DNA of 64,000 bases, from the NCBI RefSeq assembly GCF_003932715.1, contig NZ_CP020700.1, positions 2,068,501-2,132,500 on the forward strand. The letters are read 5' to 3'. The notes beneath the pieces were generated by a model. The model saw nothing but the letters and a program-made list of their open reading frames with translations, did no database searches and had not been told where the DNA came from. The DNA is from Streptomyces tsukubensis (GTDB lineage Bacteria; Actinomycetota; Actinomycetes; Streptomycetales; Streptomycetaceae). Shown here piece by piece: positions 59,163 to 64,000 of this stretch (positions within the stretch are counted from its first letter, which is position 1; every line of letters begins with the position of its first letter). A program made the position numbers and the translations under genes.

Positions 59163-60392
59163 ATGCCCCAGCCCTGGACGACGCCTCCGCCACGAAGACA
59201 GGACGGTGCCCCGGTGCCAACGGACCGCAGAACTCCCCCAGGCCGCGGCCGGAACGTCCCGCCCGGCCCGCGACGCACGGCACGCACCGCACGCACGGCA
59301 CGTACGGCACGTACGGCACGCACCGCACGTACGGCACGCACCGCACGTACGGCACGCACGGCACGTACAGGGCGTACGGCGCTGGCCGCGCTCGCCCTGG
59401 TGTTCGCCGTGGCGGTGACGGGCTGCAGCAGCGGCTCCCCCGCACCGGGCGGCGGCGCGGGCGGGAAACCGGGGGCTTCGGCGCCGCCCGACCGGGTCGA
59501 ACCGCTGGGGTCCGTACCGTCGCCCCGGCTGCCCGCCGCCGTGATCTCAGCCGACGGCCGGAAGGTGACGGTCACCGCCGTCGACCGGATCGTTCCGCTG
59601 TCGGGCTCCCTCAGCGAGATCGTCTACACCCTGGGCCTCGGGGAGCGGGTGGTGGCCCGGGACGTCACCGCCACCTTCGAGCAGGCGAAGGACCTGCCGG
59701 TGGTGACCCGCGGCCACGACGTCTCGGCCGAGAGCGTGCTCTCCCTCAAGCCCTCCCTGGTCATCGCCGACACCACGACCGGGCCCGACGAGGCGATCGA
59801 CCAGATCCGGGACGCGGGTGTGCCCCTGATCACGGTCCCGACGGCGAAGTCGCTGGCCGATGTCCGTACCCGCATCGAAGCGGTCGCCGCGGCGCTCGGC
59901 GTCGAAACGGCCGGGGATGCGCTCGTCGAGCGGACCGAGAAGCGCATCGCGGCCGTGCAGAAGACCATCCCGGCACCGGCCGAGGGCAAGAAGCCCCGGG
60001 TCGCCTTCCTCTATCTGCGCGGCTCCGCCTCCGTCTATCTCCTCGGCGGCGCCGACTCGGGCGCCTCGTCGCTGCTGGAGGCGGCGGGCGCGGTCGACGC
60101 GGGCAAGGAGTCAGGTCTGGAGAAGGACTTCACCGCCATCACCAGCGAGGCCCTGGCGAAGGCGGCGCCGGACGCGATCCTGGTGATGTCGAAGGGGCTG
60201 GCGTCGGTCGACGGCGTCGACGGGCTGGTGAAGATCCCCGGCGTCGCTCAGACCCCGGCCGGAATGGACCGCCGGGTGGTGTCCGTCGACGACGGGGTAC
60301 TGCTGAACTACGGGCCGCGGACCGACCAGGTACTGAATTCGCTGGTGGAGCAGTTGCACGGGACGCCGGGCGGCAAGGGGACCGGCGCATGA
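59163..60392 (+). CDS. hmuT: Heme ABC transporter substrate-binding lipoprotein
   Basis: The product is 409 aa if ATG 59163 is used. GTG 59214, preceded by AGGACGG, would give 392 aa. The N-region is exceptional: about ten Arg-Thr-Ala triplets encoded by 9-bp repeats precede the hydrophobic core LAALALVFAVAVTGC with its lipobox Cys. The mature domain is a class III (helical-backbone) binding protein: DRIVPLSGSLSEIVYTLGLG, VVTRGHDVSAESVLSLKPSL, VAFLYLRGSASVYLLGG. It should receive heme from HtaA and deliver it to HmuU. It is first in the hmuTUV operon, with its stop overlapping hmuU by ATGA. Confidence 0.92.
   Translation: MPQPWTTPPPRRQDGAPVPTDRRTPPGRGRNVPPGPRRTARTARTARTARTARTARTARTARTARTARTGRTALAALALVFAVAVTGCSSGSPAPGGGAGGKPGASAPPDRVEPLGSVPSPRLPAAVISADGRKVTVTAVDRIVPLSGSLSEIVYTLGLGERVVARDVTATFEQAKDLPVVTRGHDVSAESVLSLKPSLVIADTTTGPDEAIDQIRDAGVPLITVPTAKSLADVRTRIEAVAAALGVETAGDALVERTEKRIAAVQKTIPAPAEGKKPRVAFLYLRGSASVYLLGGADSGASSLLEAAGAVDAGKESGLEKDFTAITSEALAKAAPDAILVMSKGLASVDGVDGLVKIPGVAQTPAGMDRRVVSVDDGVLLNYGPRTDQVLNSLVEQLHGTPGGKGTGA
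59272..59367 (+). repeat. 9-bp tandem repeat inside hmuT signal sequence
   Basis: About ten units of CGCACGGCA/CGTACGGCA-type nonamers encode Arg-Thr-Ala repeats. Because the unit is three codons, gain or loss of copies keeps the frame and changes only the length and charge of the signal-peptide N-region. Confidence 0.85.
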
Positions 60393-61483
60393 CGACCGTG
60401 ACCCGGCCCGTCGCGCCCGCCCCGGAGAAGCCGGCGGCAGCCGGAAAGCAGCGGCGCCGGTCCACGACCTGGCTGCTGACCGCAGGTCTGGCGGGCGCCC
60501 TGTTCACGGTGGCGCTGGTGTCCGCCGGATACGGCGCGTACGACATCCCCCTCGGTGATGTCGTCGCTTCGGCACAGCACCGGCTCGGACTCGGCGGGCG
60601 GCCGCTGGACCGGGTCGGCGAGAGCGTGCTGTGGAACGTCCGGCTGCCGCGCGTGGTGCTGGCGCTGCTGGTCGGCGCGTCCCTCGGCTGCGCCGGGGCG
60701 CTGATGCAGGGCGTGTTCGGCAATCCGCTGGCCGAGCCCGGCATCATCGGCATCTCGGCGGGCGCAGCGGTCGGCGCGGTCGCCTCCATCGCGCTGGGCC
60801 TGAGCTTCCTCGGCAACTGGACCATCACCGCCTGCGCGTTCACCGCCGGGCTCGCGACCGTGTTCCTCGTCTACTTCATGTCGCGCTCCGGCGGGCGGAC
60901 CGAGATCGTGACGCTGATCCTCACCGGGGTGGCCGTCAACGCGTTCGCGGGCGCGCTGATCGGGCTCTTCGTCTTCTTCGCCGACAACGCGCAGATCACC
61001 CAGATCACGTTCTGGCAGCTCGGTTCGCTCTCCCAGGCGACCTGGCCGAAGGTGCTGGCCGTGCTGCCGTGCACCCTGCTGGGGCTGCTGGTCGCGCCGT
61101 TGTACGCCCGCAGGCTGGACCTGCTGGCGCTCGGGGAGCGGCCCGCCCGGCATCTGGGCGTGGACGTGGAGCGGCTGCGGATCACCCTCATCCTGGTGGT
61201 GGCGCTGCTGACGGCCGCCGCGGTGGCCGTCGCCGGGATCATCACCTTCGTCGGGCTGCTCGTACCGCATCTGCTGCGGATGGCGAACGGCCCCGGGCAC
61301 CGGTTCCTCGTCCCCGGCAGCGCACTCGGCGGTGCGCTGATGCTGGCTGCGGGCGATCTCGCGGCTCGTACCGTCGCGGAGCCCGCCGAGCTTCCCCTCG
61401 GCGTACTGACCGCGCTCTTCGGCAGCCCGTTCTTCTTCTGGCTGCTCCGCAGGACCCGTCGCAGGCAGGGTGGTTGGGCATGA
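60389..61483 (+). CDS. hmuU: Heme ABC transporter permease (FecCD family)
   Basis: The product is 364 aa from ATG 60389, overlapping the hmuT stop. A 30-residue cytoplasmic tail leads into about ten transmembrane helices of the BtuC/FecCD type. Diagnostic segments are RLPRVVLALLVGASLGCAGA, MQGVFGNPLAEPGIIGISAG (the substrate-path loop), and GIITFVGLLVPHLLRMANGP, which contains the ATPase-coupling helix. As a homodimer it forms the heme channel with two HmuV subunits. Its own stop overlaps the hmuV start (ATGA). Confidence 0.95.
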   Translation: MTTVTRPVAPAPEKPAAAGKQRRRSTTWLLTAGLAGALFTVALVSAGYGAYDIPLGDVVASAQHRLGLGGRPLDRVGESVLWNVRLPRVVLALLVGASLGCAGALMQGVFGNPLAEPGIIGISAGAAVGAVASIALGLSFLGNWTITACAFTAGLATVFLVYFMSRSGGRTEIVTLILTGVAVNAFAGALIGLFVFFADNAQITQITFWQLGSLSQATWPKVLAVLPCTLLGLLVAPLYARRLDLLALGERPARHLGVDVERLRITLILVVALLTAAAVAVAGIITFVGLLVPHLLRMANGPGHRFLVPGSALGGALMLAAGDLAARTVAEPAELPLGVLTALFGSPFFFWLLRRTRRRQGGWA

Positions 61484-62304
61484 GGTTCTCCGTACGCGAA
61501 AGGCAGCTCCCGGCCCGGCCCGCGCCGGGTGCGGTCCTGGCCGAGGCGCGGGGGGTACGGATCCGGCTCGGCGGCCGTGAGGTGCTCGCGGGCGCCGATC
61601 TGACGGCCCGCTCGGGCGAGGTGCTGGCGCTGGTGGGCCCCAACGGCGCGGGCAAGTCCACGCTGTTCGCCGCGCTGGCCGCGGACCTGGCGCCCGATGC
61701 GGGTACGGTCCTGGTCGCGGACCGCCCGGCCGGGTCCTGGACCCCGCGCGAGCTGGCGCTGCACCGGGCCGTCCTCCCCCAGTCGTCGGCCCTGTCGTTC
61801 CCGTTCCCGGTGGCGGACGTCGTCGCCATGGGCCGGGCGCCGTGGGCCGGAACGGCCCGGGAGGACGAGGACGAGGCGGCGGTCGCCGAAGCACTGCGGG
61901 CCACCGAGACCGAGGCGTTCGCGGACCGGCCCTTCTCCGACCTCTCGGGCGGGGAACGCGCCCGGGTCGCCCTGGCCCGCGTCCTGGCCCAGCGCACGGC
62001 GCTCCTCCTCCTCGACGAGCCCACGGCCGCGCTGGACCTGCGCCACCAGGAGCTGGTCCTCCGCATCTGCCGCGACCGGGCGGCGGCGGGCGACGCGGTG
62101 GTGGTCGTCCTCCACGATCTGGGGCTCGCGGCGGCCTACGCGGACCGGATCGCAATCCTGAGCGGCGGCCGCATCGAGGCGGCGGGCCCGCCGGGCGAGG
62201 TCCTCGACGCGGGCCTGCTGACGCGGGTCTACCGGCAACCGGTGGAAGTCTTCCCCCATCCGCGCACGGGTGTCCCGGTGGTCCTCCCGGACCGCTCTCA
62301 CTGA
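61480..62304 (+). CDS. hmuV: Heme ABC transporter ATPase
   Basis: The product is 274 aa from ATG 61480, overlapping the hmuU stop by 4 bp. Motifs are Walker A GPNGAGKSTL, Q-loop LPQSSALSFPF, signature LSGGERARVALARVLAQ, Walker B LLLLDEPTAALD and H-loop VVVLHDLGLAA. The VVAMGRAPWAGT segment and the C-terminal QPVEVFPHPRTGVPVVLP are typical of HmuV/FecE heme and siderophore ATPases. It powers heme uptake. The last 7 bp overlap the convergent PPOX-family gene. Confidence 0.95.
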   Translation: MRFSVRERQLPARPAPGAVLAEARGVRIRLGGREVLAGADLTARSGEVLALVGPNGAGKSTLFAALAADLAPDAGTVLVADRPAGSWTPRELALHRAVLPQSSALSFPFPVADVVAMGRAPWAGTAREDEDEAAVAEALRATETEAFADRPFSDLSGGERARVALARVLAQRTALLLLDEPTAALDLRHQELVLRICRDRAAAGDAVVVVLHDLGLAAAYADRIAILSGGRIEAAGPPGEVLDAGLLTRVYRQPVEVFPHPRTGVPVVLPDRSH

Positions 62305-62702
62305 GCGGTGCCGGCCAGCAGCCAGCGCCGCACCGGGATCTCCAGCATCACCCGTCCGCCGCCGGAGCGTTCGGGGGCGGTGACGTCCCAGTCGTACTTC
62401 AGCCGGAACGCGGTGACGACCTCCGGCGGGAACCCGTCCCGGTGCACGGTCGCGTCCCCCTCCGCGACGACCGGGAACCGTCCGTCCTCCAGGGCCAGCG
62501 ACACCCGCGGATCGGCCGCGAGGTTCCGGACCTTGACCGAGCCCTCGTCCGAGCCGATCCACCAGACGCCGTCGGTGTGGACGAACCAGACGGGCGTCGT
62601 ATGCGGGGACCCGTCCGGCCGCAGGGTGCACAGCCAGACGTTCCGCTCCTCGGCGAGCCGCCGCCGGACGTCCCGGGACAGCTCGTTCGCGTGTTCGTGC
62701 AT
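62298..62702 (-). CDS. Pyridoxamine 5'-phosphate oxidase-family (flavin/F420) protein
   Basis: The product is 134 aa from ATG 62702 (MHEHANELSRDVRRRLAEER). It is a split-barrel flavin-binding fold: NVWLCTLRPDGSPHTTPVWF, VWWIGSDEGSVKVRNLAADP and RVSLALEDGRFPVVAEGDAT. This pattern fits the short PPOX-class F420- or FMN-dependent reductases common in actinobacteria. Although it touches hmuV, it is transcribed the other way. It lies 4 nt behind a small Cys-rich protein gene and so belongs to the minus-strand operon from 63641. The substrate is unknown, and a link with biliverdin reduction is possible but unproven. Confidence 0.88.
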   Translation of the reverse strand: MHEHANELSRDVRRRLAEERNVWLCTLRPDGSPHTTPVWFVHTDGVWWIGSDEGSVKVRNLAADPRVSLALEDGRFPVVAEGDATVHRDGFPPEVVTAFRLKYDWDVTAPERSGGGRVMLEIPVRRWLLAGTAQ

Positions 62703-62706
62703 GCCT

Positions 62707-62922
62707 TCATTGGAGCAGGTCCCGGGACGTCAGCAGTTCGTCGGGTACGGGACCGGGGACGAAGGCGGTGGCATGGCGGGGGCAGGCGTACTGCACGATG
62801 CCCGGCCCGCTCGCCTGCCGGCTGTATCCGACCTCCACAGCGGCGGGCGAGGTGTGTCCGCAGACGACGCAGGGGCCGCCGGACGGGGGCGGTACGGGGA
62901 CGATGAGGCCGTCGCGGGTCAT
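62707..62922 (-). CDS. Small Cys-rich (zinc-ribbon-like) protein
   Basis: The product is 71 aa from ATG 62922 (MTRDGLIVPVPPPSGGPCVV). CVVCGH and YACPRHA supply Cys-X2-Cys and Cys-X2-His pairs spaced like a small zinc-binding fold. The start shares one base with the stop of the upstream gene (TGATG), indicating translational coupling. The stop is 4 nt before the PPOX gene. Small proteins of this kind are frequent beside Streptomyces regulator genes. The function is unknown. Confidence 0.8.
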   Translation of the reverse strand: MTRDGLIVPVPPPSGGPCVVCGHTSPAAVEVGYSRQASGPGIVQYACPRHATAFVPGPVPDELLTSRDLLQ

Positions 62923-63641
62923 CACGGCGCCGTGCACACGGCCCGGACGGCTTCCCGCGCCGCCGCCTCGACGGCCATGGGGTCGCCCCCGGCGGCGATC
63001 CGCCGGAACGCCTCGCGCCGCCAGCCGCGCGGTAAGCGGGCGATGCGTTGTACGAGTTCGGGCGCGTCGACGGTCCGGAGGTCCGCGTACTCCGGCCCGG
63101 GCGGGTCCTCCCCTTTGATGGCGTACGCGCTCGCCTCGGCCAGCACCTCGGCGAGCGTGCGCCGCGCGGGATCCCGGAGCCGGGCCGCGCGGTGCAGCTC
63201 CCGCAGGACGGCCGCCCGCCATACGACAGGGAGCTTCCCGAACTGCCCGAGCAGCTCGACCGCGAGGAGGGCGTACCGGGCCCGCTCGGGGTCGGCCTCC
63301 GGCCAGCGCCCGGCCCCCGCGGGGTCGCAGAGCACGGCGAAGTGGGCCACGTCCATGACGAGGGCGGTGATCCGCAGCCGGTACTCCTCCACACCCGCGT
63401 CGACGGACCAGGCCCGCCGGATCGCCCGCCCGTCCGCGACACACCAGTACAGGGCGGCCCGGGAGTGCACGGGAAGCGCCTCCCACACCCCGCTGCCCTT
63501 GAGCACGTCCCACACCAGCGGCCCCACACCCCCGACAAGCCGGGCCACCACGCCCCGATCCCGCAGCCACCAGCACGCGAGCGCGTCGAGTGAGTACCGG
63601 AGGCCGTCCAGCCCGGGCTCGGGGGCATTGTTCTTGTTCAT
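62922..63641 (-). CDS. Hypothetical helical protein with a TTA codon
   Basis: The product is 239 aa from ATG 63641 (MNKNNAPEPGLDGLRYSLDA). It is mostly alpha-helical with many Arg, Trp and Ala residues (LACWWLRDRGVVARLVGGVG, WRAAVLRELHRAARLRDPAR). No enzyme, membrane or DNA-binding motif is recognisable. Leu in QRIARLPRGW is encoded by TTA (63033-63035 on the minus strand), a codon that Streptomyces reads only with the developmentally regulated bldA tRNA. The gene is first in a three-gene operon and divergent from the regulator at the right edge. Confidence 0.75.
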   Translation of the reverse strand: MNKNNAPEPGLDGLRYSLDALACWWLRDRGVVARLVGGVGPLVWDVLKGSGVWEALPVHSRAALYWCVADGRAIRRAWSVDAGVEEYRLRITALVMDVAHFAVLCDPAGAGRWPEADPERARYALLAVELLGQFGKLPVVWRAAVLRELHRAARLRDPARRTLAEVLAEASAYAIKGEDPPGPEYADLRTVDAPELVQRIARLPRGWRREAFRRIAAGGDPMAVEAAAREAVRAVCTAP

Positions 63642-63779
63642 GAGTCGGCTTTCTCACGAGGGTGGTGAGATCGGTGATCTCTCCTACCTCTAAGCAACTG
63701 CGTGGCTACGCTGAGCGGAAGCGCGGCGGCGCGAGCGGGACTTGAATACCTTGAGATTGCGTCAGCAGAGGTCAGGGTT

Positions 63780-64000
63780 ATGGGAAAGCGTGAATCGAAC
63801 GCGGGCCTGGCACGGCTGCTCCTGGAATCGGGCTGGACATACGCCCAGTTGGCACGGAGCACGAACCGGATCGGCACGGAGCTGAACACTCCGCTCCGTT
63901 ACGACGAGTCCTCGGTGACTCATTGGCTCGGCGGGACCGTGCCGAGAGAGGCGGCCCGGCGATGCGTCGTCGAGGCCTTCTCCAGAAGGCTCAATCGGTG
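63780..64000 (+). CDS. Streptomyces regulator-like protein, 3' end outside window
   Basis: 73 codons are visible from ATG 63780 (MGKRESNAGLARLLLESGWT). The pattern LARLLLESGWTYAQLARSTN followed by LRYDESSVTHWLGGTVPRE and VVEAFSRRLNR is the N-terminal helix-turn-helix region of a large family of Streptomyces regulators. Members are usually 400 or more residues long with a helical repeat C-terminus. The rest lies to the right of the window. It is divergent from the TTA-containing operon across 138 bp, suggesting that it controls that operon. The family call is from recalled pattern similarity. Confidence 0.75.
   Translation, partial: MGKRESNAGLARLLLESGWTYAQLARSTNRIGTELNTPLRYDESSVTHWLGGTVPREAARRCVVEAFSRRLNR

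Noticed and set aside
59272..59367. Repeat array considered as CRISPR or rep origin iterons
   Set aside because: Units are 9 bp, contiguous, without spacers, and translate in frame as Arg-Thr-Ala inside hmuT.

Overview
The window is Streptomyces chromosomal DNA. GC content is very high with strong third-position GC bias, GTG and TTG starts are frequent, and the core genes are ones expected in that genus: a GlnA2-type glutamine synthetase, glutamine-dependent NAD synthetase, panB, an F420 NADP oxidoreductase, methionine aminopeptidase, DUF6153, DUF998 and AfsR-type regulators. No rRNA, tRNA or CRISPR array was seen.

Left part (1-24117), mostly housekeeping. It holds an OsmC-family tail, a small MT0933-type antitoxin-like protein, a secreted alpha/beta hydrolase, a NarL-type two-component pair, glnA2, and a membrane/secreted operon (DUF3105, DUF305). 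A CBS protein, an alpha/beta hydrolase plus DUF998 operon, and a DUF6153-multicopper oxidase operon under a CsoR-like copper operator follow. Then come nadE, an HTH protein, an EEP-family exported hydrolase, panB, a drug-type ABC exporter (ATPase plus permease) with a SARP-like triple 11-bp repeat at its promoter, a convergent 1102-aa AfsR-type regulator, and a site-2 protease-like membrane peptidase.

Middle part (24208-49378), accessory. A 13-kb module occurs twice in tandem. Each copy has a ~1075-aa exported DNRLRE/FG-GAP protein on the minus strand, a ~600-bp divergent promoter region, and a ~2600-aa secreted RHS/YD-repeat protein on the plus strand. The RHS protein carries an inserted ricin-type lectin, a Lys/Ala coiled coil and a pretoxin HINT domain. 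The copies are nearly identical up to the HINT C-terminal VHNC and then carry unrelated toxin tips: a DNA/RNA non-specific endonuclease-like tip in copy 1 and an Ntox27-like tip in copy 2. Each has its own small downstream candidate immunity gene (DUF5959-like, convergent; and a 118-aa protein, co-directional). This is the most interesting system in the window: a duplicated, actively diversifying polymorphic toxin locus with a conserved divergent surface-protein partner.

Right part (49425-64000). It begins with a SIS-like protein, npdG, a small membrane protein, an MFS exporter, a small Cys-containing protein and map. An iron-regulated heme locus follows: heme oxygenase behind a perfect iron box, a PhzF-family protein, two HtaA-domain surface heme proteins (one with a LAATG sorting signal), and divergent hmuTUV. 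A second iron box lies in the htaA/hmuT divergent promoter. HtaA would capture heme at the envelope, HmuTUV would import it, and the heme oxygenase would release iron. The right edge has a tight three-gene operon (one gene with a bldA-type TTA codon) and a truncated DNA-binding-type regulator.

Coordinates were read by hand from the sequence and start sites were chosen by family fit and ribosome-binding sites. Domain names come from recognising motifs, not from database searches.
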